A stretch of 41,511 bases of DNA. Origin: an uncultured Verrucomicrobiales bacterium. Its GTDB lineage: Bacteria > Verrucomicrobiota > Verrucomicrobiia > Verrucomicrobiales > Akkermansiaceae. The stretch lies in contig CALFSW010000305.1 of the NCBI GenBank assembly GCA_937916505.1, positions 1 to 41,511 of the forward strand, read 5' to 3'. Of the stretch, positions 22,957 through 32,484 are shown piece by piece (position 1 is the stretch's first letter; every line of letters starts with the position of its first letter). The notes beneath the pieces are model-generated. The model had not been told where the DNA came from and did not search any database. It worked only from the letters and a program-made list of their open reading frames with translations. The translations under genes were made by a program, and so were the position numbers.

Positions 22957-25900
22957 TTACTTCACGGGAGCAAGGCGGAGGAAGTCGAGGCCGAACATGT
23001 AGCGTTTGACGGAGTCGGGGTGGGTTCCGGTGGATTTGATGGTGAGGGTGTTTTTGCCCTTTTTGAAGGTGGCCTTTCCAAGGTTGATTTGTCCGGTGTG
23101 GGCGACGCCCTTGGCTTGGAAGAAGTCGTGGGGTTTTCCGAGGGTTTTGCCGTTGAGGGAGAATGAGTGGATGCCGTAGTCGAGAGCCTTGGTGGCGGCA
23201 AAGTGGAGGTCGTAGTTGCCAGCATTGGGGACGGTCAACTCGACGGTGAGAGTGGCGTCCTGTTTTCCGGCGACCCACCAGAGTTGGGAATTGCCGCTCC
23301 AGGTGCCGTTGCCGAAAGACTGCATGGCTTGGGGGCGGGCGGGGCCGTCGGATTTGAGGATTTTCAGGATTTCACCTTCGATAATGAGGCCGGGGCCGAG
23401 GTCTTTTATTGGTGCCGGTTTGGGTTGAGGCCCAAAAGGAAGAGGTCCACCGGCGTAGTTGCCCCATTTGATGAGTTCGCCTCCGCCGGCGCGGTCGAGG
23501 AGGATTTGCAGGCCTGCGGGAGTCCAGCCGGGGTTGCCTTTGAGGTCGGCGAGCATTTGCGTGGCGGTGGGGCGATTGGAGGAGATTCCTTTTTCGGGAA
23601 CTTCGGCTCCGGTGGTCCAATAGACTCCGTTAAGGATGAGCTTGCGGAGTTCGTCGCGACCCCAGTTCCAGTGGGTGTGTCCGCCGGTGAAGCCGAAGGT
23701 GCGTCCGCCGGCGGGGCGTTCGAAGCCCCAGGCGCAGTATTGGTCTTCGCCTTTCTTCACCGCTTCGACAGCGGAGTCGGATCCGCTGTCCATGGCGCGG
23801 CCGGGATGGATGATGCCGACGGGGGGCAGGGCGCCATGGAGGGGGGTGACGTGGTTGTGTTCGGGGTCGGTGCAGCGGAGGTGGAAGTAGCATTCATCGT
23901 GGATGACAAAGGGCGGGACGCCCCGGGTGACGGGGTGCTTTGGAAGTTTTTCGAAGGAGGCATCCCAGAAGCGGCTCACGGAGTGCCAGGGTTCGAAGTC
24001 GGCCCCGACGAGGTTGCGCCATTGGCGTCGGACGGGGTCGGCGGAGTGGTCTTTTGTTTTGTTTCCGGCGTCGGGCGAGCCAAGACCGGTGGCCCAGTGG
24101 ATGACGGTGAGGCCACCGCCCTGATCCATGAACTTCTTGAGGGAAGCGAGCTTGCCGTTGGCGGGGTGGGCTCCCCAGCCATCGGAGTAAATCACGAGGG
24201 CGTCTTGTTGGAAGAGGAGGGCGTCGTCGGGCCACTCGCGGATGAGTTGGACTTCGACGGGCAGGGCGGAGTTACGCATCCCCGTGGCGAGGATGTTGGT
24301 GCCGCCGAAGTGTTGGTGGGAGCCCCAGCCGTGGGAGTCGCGACCGGCGAGGAAGAGGATTTTTTTGGCGTCGGTTTTGGCTCCCGGTGCTCCGGTGGCT
24401 CCATTACGAATGCGGAGGAGGTGTTCGGCGGCGAGTTCGAGGGTGCGGGAATCGAGTTTGTCGAAGGGCGGCATTTGAGGGTAATTTTCGCGCTTCTTTT
24501 GGGGGTTCTTGGTCCACGCAATGATTGCTTCCTTGGAGTCATAGACTTCAGAGATTTCCTTGAGAGAGGGTCCGGTGGGGCTGGCTTCGGGTTGGTGACA
24601 AGCGGCGCAGATCGCAAAGGCGCTGGCAGCCTGTTGGGCACGTTCGGCGACGGTGTCGGTTTGCATTTCGGCGAGGCCGAAGATGGCATTGAGATTGGCG
24701 ATGTGGGTGATGGTTTCGGCGTCACCGGTGGCTCCGGCCTTGGAGGAGAAGGCGGCCCAGGTTTGGGGCGCGGGGTGTTTTTTTCCGTCTAGCGCTTGGT
24801 TTAAGACAGCTGCGGCGCGGGAGATGGCGGTGGGCCCGGCGAGTTGGTTGGCAAGGGTGAGGGCATGGTTGGGATCCTTGCGGGCGAAATGCCAAAGGAT
24901 GGAGTCGCGGAGAAGCGGCTGGGGAGTTTTTAAGGCGAGGTCGGCGAGGATGTCGGATTGATCGCTGGCGTTAGTGGCGAGACCGAACCAGATCATTTTG
25001 GGAATAAAACGGTCGTGGGCGTCTTCGACACGATTGGCGAGGGCAAGGAGGATGGGGAGGCTGAGTTCTTTTGCGATACGGTGTTGGCAGGCACCGGCAA
25101 GGGTCAGGCGGACTCGGGCAGAAGGGTCGTTCTTGGCGAGCTCGAGCAGGGTCGTGGTGTAAGCTTTTAGGTTGGAATCGGCCTGATTGGTGAGCAGGTG
25201 GAGGGCGTGGTTGCGCAGGGTTTCATCGGGGTCTTTGAGGAGTTTTTTGAAGTCGGATTGTTTGAGCGAGCCGGCGGCGTCGAGGGCAACGAGATAGCGG
25301 AACCGATGTGGGTGATTTCGGTCAAAGAGGGCCAAGCGGGGAGGGGGGAGGAGTTTACTGGAGAGGGCGTTTTTGGCAGCGCGTTGGCGAAGCTGATGTT
25401 GGGCCATGCGGGCGAACCATTCGTTGTCGTGGTTGAGGTAAGAGAAGAGTTCCTTCCCGGTGGCTTTGGCGAGGTCTTTGAATTGGGCGGGCTTGAAAGT
25501 GTCTTTCCAGGACATGCGGTAGAGTCGGCCGTTGGTGCGGTCCCAGCGGGCGGCGTCGTTGACGTGGCATTGTTGGGTGTCGTGCCAGTCGATAGAGTAA
25601 ACGGCGCCATCGGGTCCGTATTTTAAATCGACGGCTAGATATTTTTCGTCGGGAGTATAGAGGGGGTCCTGACCGTGGCTGCTGGAGAGATAGGCCGAGT
25701 CACGGGGGGCGAGAATTTCGCGATTGAGCTGGTGGCCGTGGAGGTTGTGGGTGAACAGGTCGCCGCGGTATTCGGCGGGCCAGTTGTCACCGAGGTAGAT
25801 CATGGTGCCGACGTGGGAATGTCCGCCAAAGATGGCGCGGGAGCCTTGTTTTCCGGCGCCGCCTTCGCCGTGACCGTATGCGGCAATGGAGTCGAAGTAA

Positions 25901-27939
25901 TTGAAGAGGGGGGCGTTGGTGCGGTTCCAGCCTTGTTTGGCGGAGGCAATGAAGTTGCGGTAATTTGAATTGTTCTGGGTCCAGTAGTGACCGTCGCGAA
26001 AGACCTGACTGACGGGGCCGAGTCCCCAGGAACTGCGGCAGTGGGTCATGAAGAGGGATCCGTCGGGTCCGTAGTCGAGGCCCCATTGGTTGGATCCGCC
26101 ATTGGAGTAGATTTCGAATTCGTGGGTGACGGGATGGAAGCGCCAGATGGCGGCGTTCACCCTGAGGCGCTGATCTTTCGGAGTGCCGGGTTTGCCGACG
26201 AGGGAGGGATTGAAGACGCCGTGGCAGCCATAGAGCCAGCCGTCGTGGCCCCAGAGGAAGGAGTTGGGGGTTTCGTGGGTGTCGTTGATGGAGAAGCCAT
26301 CGAGGAGGACCTGGGGCGGGCCGTCGGCCTTGTCGTCGCCATCGGCGTCGGGGATGAAGAGGAACTCGGGAGCGCAGGCCGCGAAGACTCCGCCGTATCC
26401 GATTTCAAATCCGGAGATGAGGTTGAGATTGTCGGCGAAGACCTTGTGGGTTTCGAAGGTTCCGTCGTGGTCGGTGTCTTCCAGAATGATGAGGCGGTCG
26501 TTGGCTTTTCCGTTTTCGCGGCGGCGCGGGTAGGCGAAGGCTTCCGCGATCCAAATGCGACCGCGGCTGTCGAAGGTGAAGGCGATGGGTTGACGGAGCT
26601 GGGGTTCGCGGGCGATGGTTTCGACTTGGAAGCCATCGGGGATGAACATGCTGGAGGTGATGTCGTTTTCCTCGCCCGCAGGATTTTTCTTAAGCCCCCA
26701 GAGGAGAGGACTTGAAGTGAGGCGGGTTGGAGATGACGCAGGAGGATTTTTGTGGAAACGGAAGTCGTCGAAATTGATGTGTCCCCATGGTCCGGAATGT
26801 TCATCGACGATGCGGACGCGAATCATTTTTCCCACGTGCTGGCTAAGATCGACATTGAGTCGTGCCATATCTTCAACCTGGCCTCGTCCGCTGGACTTAT
26901 GAATGACCTCATTATTTGAAGCATTTAGAATCTCCACCCGGGTTCGAGATTCGGGGCCGGCTCCGATCAGGTAACTGGTCCATGGATGAGTCACTTTGAA
27001 GGGCTTGGAAGTGAGAGTTCCCTGCTCACGATCGTGCTGCCATTTTTCGTAGCCGCCGATCCAGAAATCGCCCTGGTGGCTGGAGTTTCCCCGGTTGCGC
27101 TTCACGATAGTGTCTCCCTTCACGGGTTTGGATCCCCAGACGGTGCCTGTGCTCTGCCAGCCTTCAAAGGTTCCCTTCTCGAATCCGATGTTGGGTGCAT
27201 CGAGGGGAACGATGCCCGGGGAGGCTTCGGCAGCTTTGATGGTGTCGTTGATGGACGAGAGTTTGGTGAGTTGAATGTTTCGAAACTGTAATTTGGCGGG
27301 ACCGGCTCCACTGTGGATTTGAACCGCGAGCAGTCCTTTGAGATCAGTTTGTCCCCGTTGGTGATCCTCAAGGGTAGTGAAGTGAATGCCATTGATGGAA
27401 ATCTCGATTCGATGACCTCGAGCGCGGATGTGGTATTCGTTCCAGTCATGGACCTTCACAAAGCGAGTGAGATTTTCAGGGGTGTTGAATGGGAGGGAGT
27501 GCCGTTTTCCGTCAGGAGAAATTTTAGTGAGAGTGCCGCGTTCCGTGATGAGTCCGCGCCCATGTTCGTCGTAGATGCGACCGAGCCAAAGCTCACCGCC
27601 ATCGAGATCGGCTTGATATCCAGCGGCGTGATTGTTGTCAGTTTTCTGAGAGCGAATCTGGATCCCGGAATTGGCGGTGGGTCCGGTGATTCGATAGTCG
27701 AGTTTGAGATCAAAATCGGACACTTCGTCTTTAAAAAAGAGAAATTCGTTTTGCGTTAAGGTCTTGCCCTCCTCAATCGAAGCCGTGATCGCGCCATCTT
27801 CGACACTCCAAACAGCGGGATTGCCCTTCCAGCCTTTCAGTGTTTTTCCGTCAAATAGATTCTGTGTCGGGTTGTCTTGGGCACCCAGGAATTGGGTTGT
27901 CAGTAAGATGAGGAAGGGGAGACGGAGCTTTTTGTTCAT
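22957..27939 (-). CDS. Six-domain secreted DUF1080 / propeller / HEAT / cytochrome c / ThuA fusion
   Basis: 1660 residues. Signal peptide 1-20 (MNKKLRLPFLILLTTQFLGA). DUF1080 at 26-228 (NLFDGKTLKGW). Galactose-binding-like domain at 250-397 (GFEKGTFEGW ... INFDDFRFH). PVC-type membrane-bound dehydrogenase propeller at 430-810 (RGRIWIAEAFAYP). HEAT-like helices at 815-1080. Short cytochrome c at 1105-1180 with CAACH at 1111-1115. ThuA-like glutamine-amidotransferase-fold domain at 1190-1445 (KKILFLAGRDSHGWG ... GGGLTVIHWATG ... GFTGGHTHWNWG). Carbohydrate-binding-like domain at 1518-1658, homologous to residues 424-562 of the protein encoded at 5973-9977. It probably captures and processes keto- or oxidised sugars in the periplasm; each activity is predicted from family only. 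The ATG 27939 gives the signal peptide. There is 136 nt to the next ORF upstream and no motif copy there. Confidence 0.88.
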   Translation of the reverse strand: MNKKLRLPFLILLTTQFLGAQDNPTQNLFDGKTLKGWKGNPAVWSVEDGAITASIEEGKTLTQNEFLFFKDEVSDFDLKLDYRITGPTANSGIQIRSQKTDNNHAAGYQADLDGGELWLGRIYDEHGRGLITERGTLTKISPDGKRHSLPFNTPENLTRFVKVHDWNEYHIRARGHRIEISINGIHFTTLEDHQRGQTDLKGLLAVQIHSGAGPAKLQFRNIQLTKLSSINDTIKAAEASPGIVPLDAPNIGFEKGTFEGWQSTGTVWGSKPVKGDTIVKRNRGNSSHQGDFWIGGYEKWQHDREQGTLTSKPFKVTHPWTSYLIGAGPESRTRVEILNASNNEVIHKSSGRGQVEDMARLNVDLSQHVGKMIRVRIVDEHSGPWGHINFDDFRFHKNPPASSPTRLTSSPLLWGLKKNPAGEENDITSSMFIPDGFQVETIAREPQLRQPIAFTFDSRGRIWIAEAFAYPRRRENGKANDRLIILEDTDHDGTFETHKVFADNLNLISGFEIGYGGVFAACAPEFLFIPDADGDDKADGPPQVLLDGFSINDTHETPNSFLWGHDGWLYGCHGVFNPSLVGKPGTPKDQRLRVNAAIWRFHPVTHEFEIYSNGGSNQWGLDYGPDGSLFMTHCRSSWGLGPVSQVFRDGHYWTQNNSNYRNFIASAKQGWNRTNAPLFNYFDSIAAYGHGEGGAGKQGSRAIFGGHSHVGTMIYLGDNWPAEYRGDLFTHNLHGHQLNREILAPRDSAYLSSSHGQDPLYTPDEKYLAVDLKYGPDGAVYSIDWHDTQQCHVNDAARWDRTNGRLYRMSWKDTFKPAQFKDLAKATGKELFSYLNHDNEWFARMAQHQLRQRAAKNALSSKLLPPPRLALFDRNHPHRFRYLVALDAAGSLKQSDFKKLLKDPDETLRNHALHLLTNQADSNLKAYTTTLLELAKNDPSARVRLTLAGACQHRIAKELSLPILLALANRVEDAHDRFIPKMIWFGLATNASDQSDILADLALKTPQPLLRDSILWHFARKDPNHALTLANQLAGPTAISRAAAVLNQALDGKKHPAPQTWAAFSSKAGATGDAETITHIANLNAIFGLAEMQTDTVAERAQQAASAFAICAACHQPEASPTGPSLKEISEVYDSKEAIIAWTKNPQKKRENYPQMPPFDKLDSRTLELAAEHLLRIRNGATGAPGAKTDAKKILFLAGRDSHGWGSHQHFGGTNILATGMRNSALPVEVQLIREWPDDALLFQQDALVIYSDGWGAHPANGKLASLKKFMDQGGGLTVIHWATGLGSPDAGNKTKDHSADPVRRQWRNLVGADFEPWHSVSRFWDASFEKLPKHPVTRGVPPFVIHDECYFHLRCTDPEHNHVTPLHGALPPVGIIHPGRAMDSGSDSAVEAVKKGEDQYCAWGFERPAGGRTFGFTGGHTHWNWGRDELRKLILNGVYWTTGAEVPEKGISSNRPTATQMLADLKGNPGWTPAGLQILLDRAGGGELIKWGNYAGGPLPFGPQPKPAPIKDLGPGLIIEGEILKILKSDGPARPQAMQSFGNGTWSGNSQLWWVAGKQDATLTVELTVPNAGNYDLHFAATKALDYGIHSFSLNGKTLGKPHDFFQAKGVAHTGQINLGKATFKKGKNTLTIKSTGTHPDSVKRYMFGLDFLRLAPVK

Positions 27940-28075
27940 GGGACTTGAAGGGTGAAACGAACGTTGTCGGAGTGAGGGTGGGGCGTATTTGGAAATCTTG
28001 ATCGCGCCTACTTCAGGACTTGTTTAACGGCGTGATCATACTCGTTGATCGTGATCGGTCCAGAGTTAGAACTCG

Positions 28076-28420
28076 TTATGAAAGTGTCGAATGAGGCTGT
28101 CGAAGCGTTCGTAGCTGGATTCCATTCAAAATGATGCAAGGGCTCGGCACAATTGACCCGGGAAGATCGATCGGTTTCACCTGAAGAAGTTCGCGTATTT
28201 CCTGGAGAAGATCAAATCGACCGAAGAAGTCGGCGGCAAGAGTCTTTGGCGGAACCCGGCGATCGTCTCCGGGGAATTCGTCAAGAGTGTCAACCGGGGC
28301 CGTAATGAGAATCGGCGCATCCTTTGGGAGTTTGTATTTGAACAAAAGTGGTTCGGAGATCCGACCGGTGCGTTGAAGCAGCTTTGAGGAGCGCGGCGCA
28401 TCGGCGGAGCCAGGCAGCAT
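28076..28420 (-). CDS. Doubtful 114-residue ORF behind the MMPL exporter, possibly a decayed nucleotidyltransferase remnant
   Basis: The ATG at 28420 lies 3 nt after the MMPL stop, so operon position favours a gene. The product has no signal peptide or membrane segment. Its middle (FFGRFDLLQEIRELLQVKPIDL) loosely recalls the C-terminal part of minimal MNT-type nucleotidyltransferases, which end with a helix followed by a PVDLV strand; the catalytic GSxxxGxxxxxSDxD motif is absent. The plus strand is also open over 28150-28385, so coding here is uncertain. The rest of the 484-nt gap (27940-28423) shows nothing else I can name. Confidence 0.25.
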   Translation of the reverse strand: MLPGSADAPRSSKLLQRTGRISEPLLFKYKLPKDAPILITAPVDTLDEFPGDDRRVPPKTLAADFFGRFDLLQEIRELLQVKPIDLPGSIVPSPCIILNGIQLRTLRQPHSTLS

Positions 28421-28423
28421 CCC

Positions 28424-30694
28424 TCATTTGATGCACCTTGGGACCATCAATCGAAGTAATACCGGGAGAATCACCAGATCGGCAAGCAGGGCGGCCAGAA
28501 TGCTGAATGCGAAAAAGACTCCGAAGTAGACGCTGGGCATAAAATCCGAGACCGCCATCGTCAGGAAGCCCCCGGTCAGGATGAAGGAGGTCTTGATCAT
28601 GGCCCGTCCCGTTGTCGCAGTGGCACCCCGTGCCGCGGCGTCAACCGAGAGACCCTGATGCAAGCCTTCACGGAAACGTGAGAGGTAGTAGATGGTGTCG
28701 TCGACCGCCACCCCCATTACCACTCCCCCGAGGATGCAGGTCGCGATGTTCACCGGCAGCCCCAGCCAACCCATAAACCCCAAGGTGCAAAGAACCGGGA
28801 TAAAGCTCACCGCGAAGCCAAGGATTCCAAGAAGAAATGAACGAAACACAAGAGGCAGTAGAATCAGAAGCACGGCAGCGGTCATGCCGATCGACAAGAG
28901 CTGGGTGCGTATCACATGGGCGTCCATGTTGGACCAGAGGACATTGGTTCCGGTCAGAGTGAGGTTCCAATCGTCCGGCAGGTCGGCACTCAACCCGCTC
29001 AAGGAAGTGCGGAATGCATCGATGTCCCGGGTGCTCATGGCCGCAGTCATGACCCGCAGGCGAAGGAATTGTTTGTCCCCGGAGAGGAAGTCATCCCCGG
29101 CGTCGAGGTCCACGGTCCCGGCTTTTTTCAGCAGCAATCGGACGGAATCCATTTCGGCCTCATCTTCGAAACTCGAGGAAAGCTCTGCCACCAGGTGATC
29201 GAGACTTTGAATATCCAACACGGAAGGCAGCGCCAGGAGAGATTGCTCGAAGCTTCGCGTGGTAAGGTGTCTGTCGTAGTTCGAAACTTCGGTGTCCTTG
29301 GGCAGATTTAAAGTGAGCGTCAGATACGAACCGGGCATTCCGAGCTCCTCCAGCTGTGCGTAATCATTACGGACTTCGCTGCCAGGCCTGAAAAATTCAA
29401 CGTAGTTGGTGTCTGCCTCCAGCCACACCAACCCCAAGGCCCCGGATAGCATTGCGGCACCCAGACAGGCGGCAAGAATTGGGCGGGGCTTATCCAACCA
29501 ACGCAAAGGGCGGGTCTCCCCGCTGGTTCCGGTGTCTCGCCGGTGTGCTCGGCTTCCAGAGTGCCACAGAAGGCTCAATAGTGCCGGTGCGAGGGTGATG
29601 GTTGCCAACCAGGCAATGGCTATCCCTGCGGCCGCAAAGAAGCCGAACTGTTGGATCGGAGCAACGGAGCTCACCGTTAGTGAGGCGAAACCCGTCACGG
29701 TTGTGAGCGAGGTCCAGAAGCCGGGGCGCAACAGGTGCGCGAAAGTGGTTGAGATTGCCGAGGTGGAATCGATCGGGCCACCACGGGTCACCTGAGCACG
29801 CCGGCAGGCATGGAAGTCGGTGATGAAGTGAATCAGGTAAGAGACGCTCACCGTGACCAGCAAGGTGGGCAGCATCACGGTAATCAGGTTGAACGGCAGA
29901 TGAAATATGGCGATGGTCCCCAGAACTGGAAGCACCGTGGCGACGACAATCGCAATCAGCACGATCAGATCTTTTGTGCTTCCAAGTGCGATCCCGCCCC
30001 CGATCAAGACGAAGACTGCGATCAAGGAGTAGTAGACCAGCATGTCGCGCTTCGCGGCACGATTGAGTTCTGCATTCACTACGGTGGTCCCCACGATTCC
30101 CGAATCCAGAATAGAGGGGGTTGCCTCGATCGCTTCCCGAACCCGGTCAATCAACTCGATACGGTAGGGCTTTGTCGCATTGATCCGGTTGGCATTTTGC
30201 AACGCAAGGATGGTGAACTGGTCGTTCGCCTTGGGAACCAATCGCCCTTCGAACAAAGGACTTCCCCTGATCCTCTCCCGAAGCTCAATCAACTCGTCCT
30301 CATTCAAGAGGCCATCGTTTTTCTCGAACTTCGATCCGATCCCGGCTACCTCAGCCAGAGAGACCACACGGGTGACTCCATCGATCGACTCGATACGATC
30401 GGCCAGAATTTGCAGGTCGCTCAGGAACGTTGAAGTGAATACCGAGTCACCCTGCAGCCAGACGTAGGTCCACTCATTCTCTCCGAATGCGGCATTGTGA
30501 AGACGGTAATCGGCGAGTTCGGGGTCGTCATCGAGAAACCAGATTGCCACCGAGTTATCGATCCTGAAGTGAGTCAGGTAGACGACACCCGAAGCGATCA
30601 TTGCGGCAAGCCACAGTGCAATGACTGGCAGCCGCCAACGAATTACCGTGGGAATGAATCCCTTGGCTGGCTGCGTGGTGCTGTTTTCGTTCAT
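28424..30694 (-). CDS. MMPL/RND-family membrane transporter
   Basis: 756 residues with the two-repeat RND layout. An N-terminal membrane helix (about 20-43) is followed by a large periplasmic loop starting with the family's DNSVAIWFLDDDPELADY. A membrane cluster follows (YYSLIAVFVLIGGGIAL through LPTLLVTVSVSYLIHF). The second half repeats this: helix, loop, then LLSIGMTAAVLLILLPLVFR and GGVVMGVAVDDTIYYLSRF. The GVAVDDTIYY segment carries the acidic proton-relay pair typical of these carriers. MMPL/HpnN-type RND pumps move lipids across the inner membrane. Here it follows ACP, ketosynthase and radical SAM genes, so export of the lipid they make is a reasonable inference. The ATG 30694 is preferred because GGAG at 30708-30711 precedes it; a GTG at 30712 is the upstream alternative. 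Confidence 0.9.
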   Translation of the reverse strand: MNENSTTQPAKGFIPTVIRWRLPVIALWLAAMIASGVVYLTHFRIDNSVAIWFLDDDPELADYRLHNAAFGENEWTYVWLQGDSVFTSTFLSDLQILADRIESIDGVTRVVSLAEVAGIGSKFEKNDGLLNEDELIELRERIRGSPLFEGRLVPKANDQFTILALQNANRINATKPYRIELIDRVREAIEATPSILDSGIVGTTVVNAELNRAAKRDMLVYYSLIAVFVLIGGGIALGSTKDLIVLIAIVVATVLPVLGTIAIFHLPFNLITVMLPTLLVTVSVSYLIHFITDFHACRRAQVTRGGPIDSTSAISTTFAHLLRPGFWTSLTTVTGFASLTVSSVAPIQQFGFFAAAGIAIAWLATITLAPALLSLLWHSGSRAHRRDTGTSGETRPLRWLDKPRPILAACLGAAMLSGALGLVWLEADTNYVEFFRPGSEVRNDYAQLEELGMPGSYLTLTLNLPKDTEVSNYDRHLTTRSFEQSLLALPSVLDIQSLDHLVAELSSSFEDEAEMDSVRLLLKKAGTVDLDAGDDFLSGDKQFLRLRVMTAAMSTRDIDAFRTSLSGLSADLPDDWNLTLTGTNVLWSNMDAHVIRTQLLSIGMTAAVLLILLPLVFRSFLLGILGFAVSFIPVLCTLGFMGWLGLPVNIATCILGGVVMGVAVDDTIYYLSRFREGLHQGLSVDAAARGATATTGRAMIKTSFILTGGFLTMAVSDFMPSVYFGVFFAFSILAALLADLVILPVLLRLMVPRCIK

Positions 30695-30701
30695 GGAACT
30701 T

Positions 30702-32042
30702 TTAAGCTCCACGTTCCTGAATGGCCTCGTCCTGTCGCAACTCGGTATGCCGCTTCAGAAAACGTCGTCGCCGACGGGCAACGAATTCGTCGTCGTAAAC
30801 GCGGCCGATTAACTCACGGAAACCGGTCTGCAGTTCGTTAACGGTCATATTCTTTGGCTGAAAATTGACATCAAAGAGTGTGCAAAGCTCCCATGCTCCG
30901 TCCTGGAGAATTCGGCCTTCTTTGAGGAGGCGTTGGTAGAGGGGCGTTCCGGGAAATGCGGTCATCAAGGTGACCTGGACTTCATAGAGTCCGGTTTCCT
31001 CGACGAAATCATACACCGCATCGAAGGAACTCGCATCGCTGTCGTCGAGACCCAGTACAAAGCAACCGTTCACCGTAATGCCGGCGTCCTGAATCCGGGC
31101 AATGGCATCCTTGTAGCGATTGACCTGGCGTTGCTTCCAGTTGCCCTTCTGTTCGATACCGGCGAGTGCATCGACTTGAGGGCTCTCCAAACCGACGAGA
31201 ATCTGCGCGCAACCGCTGCGGGCGAGGGCCTTGAGTAGCTTTGGGTCATCCGCCACCGAGATATCGGTTTCGGTGAACCATCGTACTCCCTGGCCTTCCA
31301 TGGCCTCGGCGAGCGCCAGTCCGTGGCGCTTGTCGGCGAAGGTATTGTCATCGGCAAACTCGATGAAGGGCTGGGGCCAGATCTCCTTGATGGCCTGCAG
31401 TTCAGCGAGGATTCGATCAATTGGTTTGGTGCGGAACTTCGGATTCAAGCGAATCGAGGCCGCACAGAACTCGCAGCTGTAGGGACATCCCCGCTGTGTT
31501 TGGATGGTGAGGCGATTGTATTTGGAAATGTCCAGTAGATCGAAGCGCGGCATCGGCGATTCGGCAAAGTTAAAGGTATCCCCGCGCGCATCGTAGCGAG
31601 GCTTGGCTCTTCCCAATCGGACATCGTTGATGATCTCCTTCCAGATTGGCTCGGCTTCACCGATGAGGATCACGTCCGCATGAGTGGCAGCCTCGTCAGG
31701 CATCAGGGTGACGTGGAGACCTCCCAGGATTACCACGGTTCCAGCCTTGCGATAGCGATCCGCGATGGCATAGGCATCCTTGATCATGGACGAGAAACTG
31801 GAGATGGCCACGACATCAAACTCTCCCGGCAGGTCCTCACCCAGGGAGTCGGGATCAGGAACTTCAACGTAACTCACTTCAATATCATCCGGCGTCATCC
31901 CGGCGAGTGTCAGAAGACCGAGACTCGGCAGGGAAGCGATCACTTTGCTCCGTTCGACGAATCCCGGGAGCGTGAGTCCGAACTCCATCAATTCCTTGTT
32001 GTAGCAGCGCACGCCGCTCATTGCGATGAGACCAAGTTTCAT
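30702..32042 (-). CDS. B12-binding-domain radical SAM protein (DUF4070-type C-terminus)
   Basis: 446 residues. Residues 1-145 are a cobalamin-binding-like Rossmann domain (VVILGGLHVTLMPDEA around 103-118). Residues about 175-380 are the radical SAM barrel, with the [4Fe-4S] cysteines C186, C190 and C193 in GCPYSCEFC, and FADDNTF and GLESPQ as later strands. The C-terminal DVNFQPKNMTVNELQTGF is the DUF4070-like tail. Such enzymes methylate, cyclise or rearrange unactivated carbons on lipids or specialised metabolites; the reaction here is unknown. It starts at ATG 32042, 25 nt after the small membrane gene, and ends just before the MMPL exporter. No second Cys cluster is seen, so it likely carries a single iron-sulfur cluster. 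Confidence 0.92.
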   Translation of the reverse strand: MKLGLIAMSGVRCYNKELMEFGLTLPGFVERSKVIASLPSLGLLTLAGMTPDDIEVSYVEVPDPDSLGEDLPGEFDVVAISSFSSMIKDAYAIADRYRKAGTVVILGGLHVTLMPDEAATHADVILIGEAEPIWKEIINDVRLGRAKPRYDARGDTFNFAESPMPRFDLLDISKYNRLTIQTQRGCPYSCEFCAASIRLNPKFRTKPIDRILAELQAIKEIWPQPFIEFADDNTFADKRHGLALAEAMEGQGVRWFTETDISVADDPKLLKALARSGCAQILVGLESPQVDALAGIEQKGNWKQRQVNRYKDAIARIQDAGITVNGCFVLGLDDSDASSFDAVYDFVEETGLYEVQVTLMTAFPGTPLYQRLLKEGRILQDGAWELCTLFDVNFQPKNMTVNELQTGFRELIGRVYDDEFVARRRRRFLKRHTELRQDEAIQERGA

Positions 32043-32067
32043 GATTTTGGAGGGTTGGTTGGCGTTT

Positions 32068-32460
32068 TTACCACGGCCATCCGACGAGTGTCAGAACGAT
32101 GCCTACCCCCACGCCCAGAACGGGAATGAAGAAGCCGTGGCGGAAAGGTTTCCGCCACGCGCAGAGGAAACAGAAAAGTGGCATGGTGGCCGCTCCGATC
32201 GTGAACGATACCGCGGCGGGGTAAGCCTGGGCCGGGGCGACGCCCGCGATGTGGTGACTGATGGCGAAGAAGAAGTTTATGAATCCGAGGCCGAAGAAGG
32301 AGATATGCCCCAGTCGCGTCAGGCGGCGACGGAAGCTGCTGTATCCCCCCATCCAATCTTCCCGATGAAAGAATAAGCCGATGATGGCTCCTGAGACCAC
32401 GCCGAGAAGCATGCCGATCCAGCCGATGGCAAACATGTTAGAAACGATAGCGTCACGCAT
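32068..32460 (-). CDS. Small four-helix membrane protein of unknown function
   Basis: 130 residues with four predicted membrane helices: about 9-31 (MFAIGWIGMLLGVVSGAIIGLF), 49-70 (LGHISFFGLGFINFFFAI), 80-99 and 108-130. A conserved-looking basic segment, FRRRLTRLGHISFFGLG, links helix 1 to helix 2 and includes a membrane-buried His, with two further His at SHHIAG. Histidines in helices can bind heme or metal, but I do not recognise the family. It sits between the ketosynthase and radical SAM genes in the same orientation with 24-25 nt gaps, so it belongs to the same locus; a membrane scaffold or redox role is conceivable. Confidence 0.8.
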   Translation of the reverse strand: MRDAIVSNMFAIGWIGMLLGVVSGAIIGLFFHREDWMGGYSSFRRRLTRLGHISFFGLGFINFFFAISHHIAGVAPAQAYPAAVSFTIGAATMPLFCFLCAWRKPFRHGFFIPVLGVGVGIVLTLVGWPW

Positions 32461-32484
32461 AATTATTATTTGGTATAATGTTGG

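Noticed and set aside
23167-24792. 541-residue plus-strand open frame, Gly/Val/Glu-rich
   Set aside because: It is the antisense shadow of the ThuA and cytochrome part of the six-domain protein. Its composition is that of a reversed frame, with no motifs.
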